Shown piece after piece: positions 24,002 through 33,545 of a stretch of 64,000 nucleotides of DNA. The translations under genes and the position numbers were made by a program. The stretch spans positions 62,001-126,000 of the forward strand of contig NZ_JAHWXK010000003.1 of assembly GCF_023091155.1 (NCBI RefSeq), given 5' to 3'. The notes beneath the pieces were generated by a model. The model made no database searches, was not told where the DNA came from, and saw only the letters and a list, made by a program, of their open reading frames with translations. The stretch's first letter is position 1. Each line of letters opens with the position of its first letter. The DNA comes from Microbacterium sufflavum. Lineage in GTDB: Bacteria; Actinomycetota; Actinomycetes; Actinomycetales; Microbacteriaceae.

Positions 24002-25668
24002 GCGAGGAGCGGCTCGCGCAGGCCCGCGCCTGGCTGCGGCAGGACCCCGACCCGCAGACCAGGGACGAACTCGCCGGCGTCGTGACCAGGGCCGCCGCGG
24101 GAGACGCCGCGGCCGTCGCCGACCTGGACGACCGCTTCGGCCGTCGGCTCGCGTTCGGCACGGCCGGACTGCGCGGTGAGCTCGGCGCCGGGAGCAACCG
24201 GATGAACAGGGTGCTCGTCGCCCAGGCCGCGGCCGGGTTCGCCGCTTACCTCCGCGAGCGCGCGGGGGGCGGCACGCCCACCGTCGTGATCGGCTACGAC
24301 GGCCGACGCAACTCCCGGGTGTTCGCGCAGGACTCTGCCGAGCTCTTCGCCGGGGCGGGACTGCGCGCGATCCTGCTGCCGCGCCTGCTGCCGACCCCGG
24401 TGCTGGCCTTCGCCGTACGCCACCTCGACGCCGCCGCCGGCGTGATGGTGACGGCGAGCCACAACCCGCCGAACGACAACGGCTACAAGGTGTACCTCGG
24501 CGGCGCCGACCAGGGCTCGCAGATCGTGGCTCCCGCGGACGCCGAGATCGCCGCGCACATCCAGCGGGTCGCAGACGCCGGAGACGTGCGGTCGCTGCCG
24601 CGCTCCACGGAGTACGAGACGGCGGGCGAAGACGTGGTCGAGGCCTATATCGCCGCGACCGCCGCCGTGGCCCCGGCTCCGGACGACGCGGCCGGGCTGC
24701 GGTGGGTGTACACGGCCATGCACGGCGTGGGCTGGGAGACGGTGTCGCGCATCGTGAAGGCCGCGGGCTACCCGCAGCCGCTCGTGGTCGACGAGCAGCT
24801 GCGCCCCGACGCCACCTTCCGCACGGTGTCGTTCCCCAACCCGGAAGAGCCGGGTGCCATGGACCTCGCGTTCGCGAAGGCCCGGCGGACGCGCGCCGAC
24901 CTCATCCTCGCGAACGACCCGGACGCCGACCGGCTCGCCGTGGCGATTCCCGACGACACCGCGCCGGAGGGCTGGCGCCGGCTCACCGGCAACGAGGTGG
25001 GCCTGCTGCTCGGCGCCCGCGCCGCCCGTGCGGCCGCCGGCACGCCCGGAGCCTCGCTGGCCTGCTCGCTGGTCTCCTCCCCCGGTCTCGGCGCGGTCGC
25101 CGCGCACCACGGCCTCGACTTCCACGAGACGCTCACCGGCTTCAAGTGGATCTCGCGGGCCCCGGGCATCGTGTTCGGTTTCGAGGAGGCGCTCGGCTAC
25201 CTCGTGAACCCCGAGACCGTGCGGGACAAGGACGGCATCTCCGCCGCCGTGGCGCTGCTCGGGCTCGCCGCGGAGGCGCGCGGGCGCGGCGCGACCATCG
25301 CGGACCTGCTCCGCGAGCTCGGCGACACCTACGGGCACTTCGCGAGCGCCCAGGTGTCGGTGCGCGTGGCCGATCTGGCCCTCATCGGCACCGTCATGCT
25401 GGCGCTGCGGACCCTGCCGCCCACGCAGATCGGCGGGCGCTCCATCGCCTCGGCGGAGGACCTGCTGAACGCCGCGGACGGTCAGCCGTCGGGCGACGTG
25501 CTCCGGTACCGGCTGAGCGACGGCTCGCGCGTCATCGTCCGCCCGAGCGGCACGGAGCCGAAGCTCAAGGTGTACATCGATGCGCGGGGCGACTCGGCGG
25601 AGGGAGCGGCTGCGGCCGTCGCCGAGCTCGAGGCCGGAGTGCGCGCCCTGCTGGACGAGCGCTCCTGA
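23998..25668 (+). CDS. phospho-sugar mutase (phosphoglucomutase/phosphomannomutase family)
   Basis: A 556-residue enzyme moving phosphate between C1 and C6 (or C5 of pentoses). The four family sites are present: the phosphoserine loop TASHNPPNDNGYK, metal loop DPDADRLA, sugar loop EEALGY and phosphate loop RPSGTEPKLK. The GTG start overlaps the PNP stop codon. Length and insertions match the long PgmB/PmmB group (Rv3308-like). Next to a nucleoside phosphorylase it may act as a phosphopentomutase for ribose-1-phosphate; this is inference, since family members also act on glucose- or mannose-1-phosphate. Confidence 0.88.
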   Translation: MSEERLAQARAWLRQDPDPQTRDELAGVVTRAAAGDAAAVADLDDRFGRRLAFGTAGLRGELGAGSNRMNRVLVAQAAAGFAAYLRERAGGGTPTVVIGYDGRRNSRVFAQDSAELFAGAGLRAILLPRLLPTPVLAFAVRHLDAAAGVMVTASHNPPNDNGYKVYLGGADQGSQIVAPADAEIAAHIQRVADAGDVRSLPRSTEYETAGEDVVEAYIAATAAVAPAPDDAAGLRWVYTAMHGVGWETVSRIVKAAGYPQPLVVDEQLRPDATFRTVSFPNPEEPGAMDLAFAKARRTRADLILANDPDADRLAVAIPDDTAPEGWRRLTGNEVGLLLGARAARAAAGTPGASLACSLVSSPGLGAVAAHHGLDFHETLTGFKWISRAPGIVFGFEEALGYLVNPETVRDKDGISAAVALLGLAAEARGRGATIADLLRELGDTYGHFASAQVSVRVADLALIGTVMLALRTLPPTQIGGRSIASAEDLLNAADGQPSGDVLRYRLSDGSRVIVRPSGTEPKLKVYIDARGDSAEGAAAAVAELEAGVRALLDERS

Positions 25669-25670
25669 CC

Positions 25671-25934
25671 ATGCCCGAGCGGACCGTCGTCGTGAGCGCG
25701 CACAACGGCGTGCACGCGCGCCCGGTCGCCGAGATCGTCCGGCTCGTGCAGGCGCACGACCGCCCGGTGACGCTGCGCACCGCCGACGGGACGACCGTCG
25801 ACCTGAGCAGCGTGCTGGCGGTCATGGACCTCGCGATCGTGCCGGGCGATGCCGTCGTGCTGGAGACGGCGGCATCCCCCGCCGCGGAGACGCTGCTGGA
25901 CCGGCTCGCCGACGTGCTCGCACCGCGGGGCTGA
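25671..25934 (+). CDS. HPr-family phosphocarrier protein (first of two)
   Basis: An 87-residue HPr fold with the phospho-acceptor His in NGVHARPVAEIV (H15) and the regulatory-site region DLSSVLAVMDLAI. The ATG follows the mutase stop by 2 bases, so it is read as the last gene of the pnp-mutase operon and converges on the PRD regulator. It differs clearly from the HPr in the mannitol operon (28340-28621). Its partners are uncertain: it could serve the same EI or act in signalling to the regulator. Confidence 0.85.
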   Translation: MPERTVVVSAHNGVHARPVAEIVRLVQAHDRPVTLRTADGTTVDLSSVLAVMDLAIVPGDAVVLETAASPAAETLLDRLADVLAPRG

Positions 25935-25936
25935 GC

Positions 25937-27859
25937 TCAGCCGTCGATCACCGCCACCAGCTCGTCGAGGAACGCCTCGAACGTGGTGCCGCGCCGCACG
26001 ATGCGCTGCACGCTGTCGCGCTCGCTGAACACCTCGACGAGCTGCTCGAACACGGTCTGGAAGGCCGCGCGGTCGCCCTCGCTGAACGCGGCGAGCGCGA
26101 CGACCTGCACGCGGGCGTCGCCCCAGGCCGCGGACCCCTCGGCGACCCCGATCGCGATCGCGGTGCGGGTGGCCGTCATCTGCAGCGCGTGCGGCACGGC
26201 GAGCGCGTCGGTGAACGCCGTTGACGACAGGCGTTCGCGCACGATCGTGTTCTCCACGTAGTCGTCGCCGATCAGTCCGGCCGCCACCAGCCGCGCGCCG
26301 AGGAGCCGGATGATCTCCTCCTCCCCCGCATCGGGCAGCGGGAAGACGTAGGCGTCGGGCAGGAAGTAGCGCGCCAGCTCGGCCCGCAGCCGCGTGAGAC
26401 GCCGGCCGCGGCGGACGCGGGCCGCAGCCTGCTGCACGCGGTCGACGTCGGCGTCGGTGAGGAACGGCTGGATGCGCACGAACCGCTCACCGGGTGAGCC
26501 GGGCTCGATCGTGCTGAGCACCAGGTCAGTGTCGAACGACGCCCAGTCGGGGTCGACGTTCGTGACGACGCTGGTGACCTCGATCGCGGAGCCGAGGGAG
26601 CGGTCGACGCTCGATCGCAGCAGCTCGTGCAGCTCGTAATAGCCGGGGCACACGATCGTCGCCGTGAGGATCGACTCGGCCTTGCGGCTGCGCTCGAGAC
26701 GCCCGCCGACGTGCATCGCGATGTAGGCGATCTCGTCGTCGTGGACGGGGGTGCCGAGGCGGTCGTGCAGCCCGCTCGCGATCGACACCGCCACCTCGAA
26801 GATCATCGGATACGTGGTCTTGAGCGACCGCGTGAGCGGGTTGCGCGTGAGGGCGCTCTCCTCCGCCCGTCGCCGCAGGTTCTGCACGTGCAGCGCGAGC
26901 CGCAGCACGAACGTCTCGTCGACCAGGTCGACCTGGAAGTCGTCCGCGGCCCTGGCGATCTCGGCCCGCACGGCCGCGTCGACCTCCGGCGCCACTCCGC
27001 TGCGCGCGACCTCGCGGGTCTCGTCGCCGCCCGGCGCCACGATGCGTGTGAGCACGAGGGACGCGAGGTGGGCGCTGTCGCCCTCGCCGAGCATCACGCC
27101 GAAGTGCTCGGCGGCGAGACGCGCGATCACCGCGCCCACGCGAGGGATCTCGGGCCTGGCCCCGGTCGGCGGCGTGTCGAGTGACCGCCCGGCGGCCACC
27201 CGCTCCGCGGCGATCGCGATGTGCAGCAGCACGTCGGCGATCGCGAGCTCGTTGACGTAGTAGCCGAGCTGTCCGAGCTCCCCCACCAGGGCCGACTTGA
27301 AGGGCGCGACCGCCCGCGGATCGACCGCCGTGCCGGACAGCGCGCGGCGGAACACCTCCGGGTGGAAGGACGCGTCGTCCATCTCGTCGTGCGCGAGCCG
27401 GCTGAGCAGCCGCCGCTGGGCCGCCTCGTCGCCACGTAGCCGCACGATCTCGCGCGAGCGGTCGAGGGTGAGGTCGGTGCCGTCGAGCAGACCGCGCACG
27501 CGCACGAGGTCGGCCTCCAGGGTGGCCTCGCTCACGTGCAGCTCGTCGGCGGCGTCGAACACGTCGACGCCCTCCGGCGCGTCGAGCAGCATGCGCACGA
27601 GCGCGTGCAACCGGTCGCGGGGCGTGGCCTCGCGGCCCTGGCGCACCCGTTGCGCGCCCCGGGCGCCCGACCCCGCGCGATAGCCGGCGGGTCCCGACTC
27701 CACCACGGCCGCGCCGGGCGTGCGGGCGTTGAGGGCGGCGACGTACGACCGGATGCTCCGCGGGGTCACGCCGAGGAGGTCGGCCAGGCTCCCGGCGGTC
27801 GCCCAGCCCTCCTGCCGCAGCAGCAGCGCGAGGAGCTGATCCTGGCGCTGGCGCGACAT
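25937..27859 (-). CDS. mtlR: PRD-containing transcriptional activator (MtlR/BglG type) of the mannitol locus
   Basis: A 640-residue regulator. In order it has an HTH-11 domain (residues 5-60), a second winged helix (about 90-150), two PTS regulation domains (about 170-280 and 290-400) with conserved His in YIAMHVGGRLERS, a IIB-like domain with Cys (IVCPGYYELHELL), and a IIA-like domain with His in ALAVPHALQ. PTS components phosphorylate such domains to switch the activator on or off with substrate supply. It starts with ATG behind GGGGGAG and is divergent from the mannitol PTS operon, the usual position for its regulator. The symbol is by context. Confidence 0.88.
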   Translation of the reverse strand: MSRQRQDQLLALLLRQEGWATAGSLADLLGVTPRSIRSYVAALNARTPGAAVVESGPAGYRAGSGARGAQRVRQGREATPRDRLHALVRMLLDAPEGVDVFDAADELHVSEATLEADLVRVRGLLDGTDLTLDRSREIVRLRGDEAAQRRLLSRLAHDEMDDASFHPEVFRRALSGTAVDPRAVAPFKSALVGELGQLGYYVNELAIADVLLHIAIAAERVAAGRSLDTPPTGARPEIPRVGAVIARLAAEHFGVMLGEGDSAHLASLVLTRIVAPGGDETREVARSGVAPEVDAAVRAEIARAADDFQVDLVDETFVLRLALHVQNLRRRAEESALTRNPLTRSLKTTYPMIFEVAVSIASGLHDRLGTPVHDDEIAYIAMHVGGRLERSRKAESILTATIVCPGYYELHELLRSSVDRSLGSAIEVTSVVTNVDPDWASFDTDLVLSTIEPGSPGERFVRIQPFLTDADVDRVQQAAARVRRGRRLTRLRAELARYFLPDAYVFPLPDAGEEEIIRLLGARLVAAGLIGDDYVENTIVRERLSSTAFTDALAVPHALQMTATRTAIAIGVAEGSAAWGDARVQVVALAAFSEGDRAAFQTVFEQLVEVFSERDSVQRIVRRGTTFEAFLDELVAVIDG

Positions 27860-28025
27860 GACTCCCCCTGCTCTGGCGTGCTGACCGCACTGTCTCGACG
27901 TGTCTCCATGATGTCAGCCCGACGGGCGGGGCGCGCGGAAACCGAGGTTCCGCAGGGGCGGAAAGGAACGTGTTGGCGCGACCCCGCTCCGCGTTCTCAG
28001 ACTGTTCTCAGGAAAGGCGGCATCG
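27860..28025. promoter_or_regulatory. divergent control region of the mannitol locus
   Basis: 166 bases between the regulator and the PTS operon. GTTCTCAG occurs twice in direct orientation (27993-28000 and 28004-28011), 11 bases apart and so on one DNA face, just ahead of the operon's GGAAAGG ribosome site (28012-28018). A CAGACT hexamer lies between the copies. It is a candidate activator site and promoter. Confidence 0.5.
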
Positions 28026-28343
28026 ATGAGGATCCTCGTGGTGTGCGGCGCTGGCGCGTCGAGCACGTTCGTCGCGCAGCGGTTGCGCAGGGCGGCGGAG
28101 TCCGTCGGCCTGGCCTGGGATGCGGCGGCCGGAACGGAGAGCTCCGTCGCCGCAGGGCGCCACGACCTCGTGCTCATCGGCCCGCACCTCGGCGACCGGC
28201 TCGCCGACATCCGCCGCGTCGCCGACGGCCCGGTGGCGCTGCTGCCCGACGACGTCTTCGCCGACCGCGACGGCAGCCGCACCCTCCGGCTCGCCCGCTC
28301 GATCCTCGCCGACGCCGGCGAGACACCGAAAGGAACACCATGA
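28026..28343 (+). CDS. stand-alone PTS IIB protein of the lactose/chitobiose type
   Basis: A 105-residue protein with the P-loop VVCGAGASST (phospho-Cys C7), HDLVLIGPHL in the middle and a short Pro-rich tail. This is the IIB fold of the lactose/cellobiose/chitobiose family, not the mannitol type, which here is fused inside MtlA. It is the first gene of the operon and overlaps the HPr start as ATGA. No chitobiose-type IIC or IIA is encoded nearby, so it is an orphan. It may relay phosphate to the regulator or to a distant permease; both are inference. Confidence 0.8.
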   Translation: MRILVVCGAGASSTFVAQRLRRAAESVGLAWDAAAGTESSVAAGRHDLVLIGPHLGDRLADIRRVADGPVALLPDDVFADRDGSRTLRLARSILADAGETPKGTP

Positions 28344-28621
28344 CCGCCACTCGCACCGTCCGGATCGGCTCCTCGCACGGCCTGCACGCCCGCCCCGCGA
28401 AGATCTTCGCGCAGGCGGCCAAGGATTCCGGTCTCGCCGTGACCATCGCGAAGGACTCCGGCAAGCCGGTCAACGCCGCCAGCATCCTCGGCGTCATCGC
28501 GCTCGCGGTCGAGCACGGCGACTACGTCACGCTCACGGCCGAGGGCGACGGCGCGGAGGACGTGCTGGACACGCTCACCGAGCTGCTGACCACCGATCAC
28601 GATCAGGACGCGGCCGGATGA
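28340..28621 (+). CDS. ptsH: phosphocarrier protein HPr
   Basis: A 93-residue HPr with SSHGLHARPAKIFAQAA (phospho-acceptor H16) and NAASILGVIALAVEHGD around the Ser-46-like site. It carries phosphate from EI to the sugar-specific IIA proteins in the cytoplasm. It is joined by 4-base ATGA overlaps to the orphan IIB before it and to EI after it. Confidence 0.94.
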   Translation: MTATRTVRIGSSHGLHARPAKIFAQAAKDSGLAVTIAKDSGKPVNAASILGVIALAVEHGDYVTLTAEGDGAEDVLDTLTELLTTDHDQDAAG

Positions 28622-30303
28622 GCGAGCTGCGCGGGGTGGGAATCGGCCTCGGCGTCGCCCAGGGACCGGTCGTCCGGATGACCGAGGCGCTGCCGGCGCC
28701 GGACGACTCGCCCAGCACCGCGGGCGCCGATGCCGAGCGCGCGCGAGCCCGCGAGGCCGTCGCCACGGTGGCGCGCGAGCTGACCGCGCGCGGCGAGGCC
28801 GCCGGAGGAGCGGCGCAGGAGGTGCTCGAGGCGCAGGCCATGATCGCCGAGGACCCGACGCTGCAGGACGAGGTGGATGCCCGCATCGACGGCGGCGCCA
28901 CCGCGGAGTGGGCCGTGCACGACGCGTTCGCCGGGTTCCGCGCGACGCTGGAGGCCGTGGGCGGCTACCTCGGGGAGCGCGCCGCCGACCTCGACGACAT
29001 CGCCCAGCGCGTGCTCGCCCGCCTGCGCGGGGTCGACGCCCCCGGCGTGCCGAACCCCGGGCACCCGTTCGTGCTGGTCGCGCGCGACCTCGCCCCGGCG
29101 GACACCGCGCTGCTCGACCTCGACCAGGTGCTCGCGCTGATCACCACGGACGGCGGCCCCACGTCGCACACCGCGATCCTCGCCCGCGAGAAGGGCATCG
29201 TCGCGATCGTCGGGGCGTCCGAGGGCACCGCCCTCACCACGGGCGAGACCGTGATCGTCGACGCCGCTGCCGGGGTCGTGACCCGCGAGCCCAGCACCGA
29301 GGCCCTGGCCCGTGCCGCCGAGCGCGCCGCGGCCCGACGCTCGGCCGTCGATGCACCAGCCACTCCCGGCGCCCTCGCCGACGGCACGCCCATCGCGCTG
29401 CTGGCGAACCTGGGGAAGCCCGCGGACGCCGCCGATGCGGTCGCTCGGGGGGCCGAGGGCGTCGGGCTGTTCCGCACCGAGTTCCTGTTCCTCTCTGCCT
29501 CCCAGGCCCCGACGGTGGCGCAGCAGCGCGAGTCGTACCGCGAGCTCCTGGCGGCGTTCCCCGGCCGGAAGGTCGTGGTGCGCATGCTCGACGCGGGCGC
29601 CGACAAGCCCCTGGCCTTCCTCAACGACGCGCACGAGGAGAACCCGGCCCTGGGGCTCCGCGGCCTCCGGGCGCTGCGGGCGAGCGAGGACATCCTGCGC
29701 GAGCAGCTCACGGCGCTCGCGGAAGCCGACGCCGAGACCGACGCCGACCTGTGGGTCATGGCGCCCATGGTCGCGACGGTCGAGGAGACCGTGTACTTCA
29801 CGGGACTCGCACGCGAGTACGGGCTGAAGACCGCCGGGGTCATGGTCGAGGTCCCGTCCAGCGCCCTGCTGGCCGACCGGGTGCTCGCCCACGCGGACTT
29901 CGCCTCGATCGGCACCAACGACCTCACGCAGTACACGATGGCGGCCGACCGCCTGCTCGGCTCGGTCGCGTCGTTCCAGGACCCGTGGCACCCCGCGGTG
30001 CTCCGCCTGGTGCGCGAGGTCGGCGCGGCCGGCGCCCGTCTCGGCAAGCCCGTGGGCATCTGCGGGGAGGCCGCGGCCGACCCCCTCCTCGCCGTCGTGC
30101 TCGTGGGTCTCGGGGCGACCAGTCTCTCGATGGCGCCGTCCGCGTTGGCCGACGTGCGCCGCGCCCTCTCCGAACGCACCGCATCCGACGCGCTCAGCCT
30201 GGCGGAAGCCGCGCTGGACGCCGACGACGCCTCCTCCGCCCGAACCGCCGTGGCGACCCTCGCCGCGGCACTCCCCCCTCACCAGAAAGAGACGACATCA
30301 TGA
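28618..30303 (+). CDS. ptsI: phosphoenolpyruvate-protein phosphotransferase (PTS enzyme I)
   Basis: A 561-residue EI that phosphorylates itself with PEP and passes the phosphate to HPr. The active His is H184 in GGPTSHTAILARE. The PEP-binding barrel shows GVGLFRTEFLF, VVRMLDAGADKPL, EENPALGLRGLR, IGTNDLTQYTMA and GICGEAAADPLL. The length is normal. It lies inside the mannitol operon with ATGA overlaps at both ends, so general and mannitol-specific PTS parts are made together. Confidence 0.96.
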   Translation: MSELRGVGIGLGVAQGPVVRMTEALPAPDDSPSTAGADAERARAREAVATVARELTARGEAAGGAAQEVLEAQAMIAEDPTLQDEVDARIDGGATAEWAVHDAFAGFRATLEAVGGYLGERAADLDDIAQRVLARLRGVDAPGVPNPGHPFVLVARDLAPADTALLDLDQVLALITTDGGPTSHTAILAREKGIVAIVGASEGTALTTGETVIVDAAAGVVTREPSTEALARAAERAAARRSAVDAPATPGALADGTPIALLANLGKPADAADAVARGAEGVGLFRTEFLFLSASQAPTVAQQRESYRELLAAFPGRKVVVRMLDAGADKPLAFLNDAHEENPALGLRGLRALRASEDILREQLTALAEADAETDADLWVMAPMVATVEETVYFTGLAREYGLKTAGVMVEVPSSALLADRVLAHADFASIGTNDLTQYTMAADRLLGSVASFQDPWHPAVLRLVREVGAAGARLGKPVGICGEAAADPLLAVVLVGLGATSLSMAPSALADVRRALSERTASDALSLAEAALDADDASSARTAVATLAAALPPHQKETTS

Positions 30304-31934
30304 CGACGACGTCACCTGCCGCCACGAGACCCGGCGGCCTCCGCCTGGGTGTCCAGCGCTTCGGCACCTTCCTCTCGGGCATGATCATGCCGAACATCGC
30401 GGCCTTCATCGCCTGGGGCTTCATCACGATGCTCTTCATCCCCGCCGGCTTCTTCGGCGCGGACAGCCCCTTCGGCTGGCACTGGGCCGGGGTCGCCGAG
30501 ATCATCGGCGGCGGCGGCGACTCGGCCGTGATCGGCTGGCAGGGTGCCATGACCGCGGTGGCCGAGGGTGACGGCGGCAACATCCTGGCGTACGTCGGGC
30601 TGGTCGGCCCGATGGTCACCTACCTGCTGCCGCTGCTGATCGCCAACACCGCGGGCCGCCTGGTCTACGGCGAGCGCGGTGGCGTCGTGGCCACGATCGC
30701 CACGGTCGGCGTGATCGTCGGCACGAACATCCCGATGTTCCTCGGCGCCATGATCATGGGACCGATCGCCGCATGGCTCACGAAGCAGATGGATCGCCTG
30801 TGGGACGGCAAGATCCGCCCCGGGTTCGAGATGCTCGTGAACAACTTCTCGGCGGGCATCCTCGGCATGATCCTCGCGATCGTCGGCTTCTTCGCGTTCG
30901 GACCGGTCATGCTCGGCATCAGCACCGCGCTGGGCGCCGCCGTCGACTGGCTCGTGGGACTGAACCTGCTGCCGCTGGTGTCGATCATCGTCGAGCCCGC
31001 GAAGGTGCTGTTCCTCAACAACGCCATCAACCACGGCGTGTTCACCCCGCTCGGCATCGAGCAGGCGACCGAGACCGGCAAGTCGATCCTGTTCCTCATC
31101 GAGGCGAACCCCGGTCCGGGCATCGGCCTGCTGCTGGCGTTCAGCTTCTTCGGGGTCGGTGCCGCGCGGGCGTCCGCGCCCGGTGCCGCGATCATCCAGT
31201 TCTTCGGCGGCATCCACGAGATCTACTTCCCGTACGCGCTGAGCAAGCCGGCGACGATCCTCGCCCTGATCGCGGGTGGAGCGACCGGTGTCACCACGAA
31301 CATGCTCCTCGGCGGAGGCCTGGCCTTCCCGGCGGCGCCCGGCAGCATCATCGCGGTGACCGCCGCGGCGATCGGCCCCGGCGTCGCGAACCTGCTCGTG
31401 GTCTACCTGTCCGTCATCCTCGCTGCCGCCGTCACGTTCCTGCTCACCGCCGTGATCCTGCGGGCCTCGCGCAAGCGCGACCTCGCGGCGGAGGGCGACA
31501 CGTTCGGTGCGGCGATCGCGCAGACCGAGGCGAACAAGGGCAAGTCGTCCGCCGCGATGGACGCGCTGCGCACCTCGTCGGGCGCTGCGACAGCCACCGC
31601 CGCGACCGAGGCGCCCGCGACCGCGGTCGCCGACCGGCCGATCTCCACGATCGTGTTCGCGTGCGACGCCGGCATGGGCTCCTCGGCGATGGGCGCCAGC
31701 GTGCTCCGCAACAAGATCAAGAAGGCCGGGATCGAGGGCGTCACCGTGACCAACGCCGCGATCGCCAACCTCGACGGCACGGCTGACCTGGTGATCACGC
31801 AGCAGCAGCTCACGGAGCGGGCGCAGACGAAGTCGCCGAACTCCATCCACGTCTCCGTCGACAACTTCATGAACTCGCCGAAGTACGAAGAGGTCGTCGA
31901 GATGGTCAGGGAACAGCGAAAGGACGAAGAATGA
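30300..31934 (+). CDS. mtlA: PTS mannitol transporter EIICB
   Basis: A 544-residue permease that imports mannitol and phosphorylates it to mannitol-1-phosphate. The IIC domain (to about residue 390) shows RFGTFLSGMIMPNIAAFIAWG, NNAINHGVFTPLG and the conserved GGIHEIYFPY. An Ala-rich linker leads to the IIB domain with the phospho-Cys in ACDAGMGSSAMGAS (C455). The IIA domain is a separate protein from the next gene. Start and stop overlap the neighbours as ATGA. Confidence 0.96.
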   Translation: MTTTSPAATRPGGLRLGVQRFGTFLSGMIMPNIAAFIAWGFITMLFIPAGFFGADSPFGWHWAGVAEIIGGGGDSAVIGWQGAMTAVAEGDGGNILAYVGLVGPMVTYLLPLLIANTAGRLVYGERGGVVATIATVGVIVGTNIPMFLGAMIMGPIAAWLTKQMDRLWDGKIRPGFEMLVNNFSAGILGMILAIVGFFAFGPVMLGISTALGAAVDWLVGLNLLPLVSIIVEPAKVLFLNNAINHGVFTPLGIEQATETGKSILFLIEANPGPGIGLLLAFSFFGVGAARASAPGAAIIQFFGGIHEIYFPYALSKPATILALIAGGATGVTTNMLLGGGLAFPAAPGSIIAVTAAAIGPGVANLLVVYLSVILAAAVTFLLTAVILRASRKRDLAAEGDTFGAAIAQTEANKGKSSAAMDALRTSSGAATATAATEAPATAVADRPISTIVFACDAGMGSSAMGASVLRNKIKKAGIEGVTVTNAAIANLDGTADLVITQQQLTERAQTKSPNSIHVSVDNFMNSPKYEEVVEMVREQRKDEE

Positions 31935-32365
31935 GCGTGCTCACCCTCGAGCAGATCCGGATCCACCCGTCGGGTGCGACGCGGGACGACGCCCTCCAGG
32001 AGGCGACGGACATCCTCGTCGCCGCCGGAGCGGTCACCCCCGCCTACGTCGACGCGATGCGGCAGCGCGAGCAGACCGTGTCGACCTACATGGGCAACGG
32101 GCTCGCGATCCCGCACGGCACCAACGACGCGAAGGACGCCATCCTCGCCTCGGCCCTCTCGGTCGTGCGCTACGACGGCGGCGTCGACTGGGACGGCGAG
32201 CAGGCGACCTTCGTGATCGGCATCGCCGGTGTCGGTGACGAGCACCTGGAGATCCTGTCGCGCATCGCGATCCTTTTCTCGGACGAGGACGACGTCGCGA
32301 AGCTCGCCGCGGCGCAGACCCCGGAGGAGCTCTACACGCTCCTGTCGGAGGTGAACGAGGCATGA
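31931..32365 (+). CDS. mtlF: PTS mannitol EIIA protein
   Basis: A 144-residue IIA of the mannitol/fructose type with phospho-acceptor H62 in [13 protein letters not shown]. It passes phosphate from HPr to the IIB domain of MtlA. ATGA overlaps with mtlA and mtlD. Confidence 0.95.
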   Translation: MSVLTLEQIRIHPSGATRDDALQEATDILVAAGAVTPAYVDAMRQREQTVSTYMGNGLAIPHGTNDAKDAILASALSVVRYDGGVDWDGEQATFVIGIAGVGDEHLEILSRIAILFSDEDDVAKLAAAQTPEELYTLLSEVNEA

Positions 32366-33519
32366 AGGCGGTCCACTTCGGGGCCGGCAACATCGGGCGC
32401 GGATTCGTCGGCCTGCTGCTGCACGAGGGCGGGTACGAGGTCGTGTTCTCGGATGTCGCCGGGGCTCTCGTCGACGCCATCAACGCGGTCGACGAGTACA
32501 CCGTGCACGAGGCCGGCCCCGGGGGGACCGATCACGTCGTCACCGGGTTCCGCGCGGTGAACAGCCGCACGGACCCCGATGCCGTCGCGGAGGAGGTGGC
32601 GACCGCGGACGTCGTCACCACGGCCGTGGGACCGACGGTGCTGCGCTTCGTGGCGCCGTCGATCGTCGCGGGGCTCGCGCTCCGCTCCCCCTCGGCCGCG
32701 CCGCTGCAGGTCATGGCGTGCGAGAACGCGATCGGCGCCACCGACCAGCTGCGCGCCGAGGTCGCCGCGGCCGCCGGGGCAGACGCCGAGGCCCTGCTGT
32801 CGCGCGCGGTGTTCGCGAACACCGCGGTGGACCGCATCGTGCCCGCGCAGCCCGAGGGCGCGGGCGTCGACGTCACGGTGGAGCCGTACGTGGAGTGGGC
32901 CATCGAGTCGGGGCCGTTCGGGGACGCGCCGCCGCACATCCCGGGGGCGCACTTCGTCGCGGACCTCGCGCCGTACATCGAGCGCAAGCTGTTCACGGTG
33001 AACACGGGACACGCCGCGACCGCGTACTTCGGCGCTCGCGCGGGCATCGAGCGCATCTCGGACGCGCTGGCCGACCCCGACATCGCCGCCCGGGTGTCCG
33101 CGGCACTGCAGGAGACATCGGCCGTGCTCGCGGCGGTGCACGGTCTCGATCCGGCCGAGCTCGCCGCGTACCGCGCCACGATCCTCGACCGGTTCCGCAA
33201 CCCGGAACTGGTCGACACGGTGCAGCGCGTTGGGCGGCAGCCGCTGCGTAAGATCTCCCGCCACGAGCGTTTCATCGGCCCCGCCGCGATGGCCGCGGAG
33301 CGCGGGCTGCCGACCGGGGCCCTGGTGGCCGCCGTCGCCGCCGCTCTCGAGTTCGACGACCCCGCGGATGAGCAGTCCGTCGAGCTCCAGGCGCTCCTGC
33401 GCAGCGAGGACGCCGGAGCGTTCACGACCCGCGCCACCGGACTCGACCCCGAACACCCGCTGTACGACGCGGTGCGCGAGGCCGTCGCCGCCCGGCAGGC
33501 CGTCCTGCGCGACACCTGA
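32362..33519 (+). CDS. mtlD: mannitol-1-phosphate 5-dehydrogenase
   Basis: A 385-residue NAD enzyme that oxidises mannitol-1-phosphate to fructose-6-phosphate. The N-terminal Rossmann motif is [21 protein letters not shown] follows, and the C-terminal half has [14 protein letters not shown] with the family catalytic Lys/His region ([11 protein letters not shown]). It is the last gene of the mannitol operon and is closed by a strong terminator. Confidence 0.96.
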   Translation: MKAVHFGAGNIGRGFVGLLLHEGGYEVVFSDVAGALVDAINAVDEYTVHEAGPGGTDHVVTGFRAVNSRTDPDAVAEEVATADVVTTAVGPTVLRFVAPSIVAGLALRSPSAAPLQVMACENAIGATDQLRAEVAAAAGADAEALLSRAVFANTAVDRIVPAQPEGAGVDVTVEPYVEWAIESGPFGDAPPHIPGAHFVADLAPYIERKLFTVNTGHAATAYFGARAGIERISDALADPDIAARVSAALQETSAVLAAVHGLDPAELAAYRATILDRFRNPELVDTVQRVGRQPLRKISRHERFIGPAAMAAERGLPTGALVAAVAAALEFDDPADEQSVELQALLRSEDAGAFTTRATGLDPEHPLYDAVREAVAARQAVLRDT

Positions 33520-33545
33520 TCCCGCCGCGGCGACCGTCCACGACG

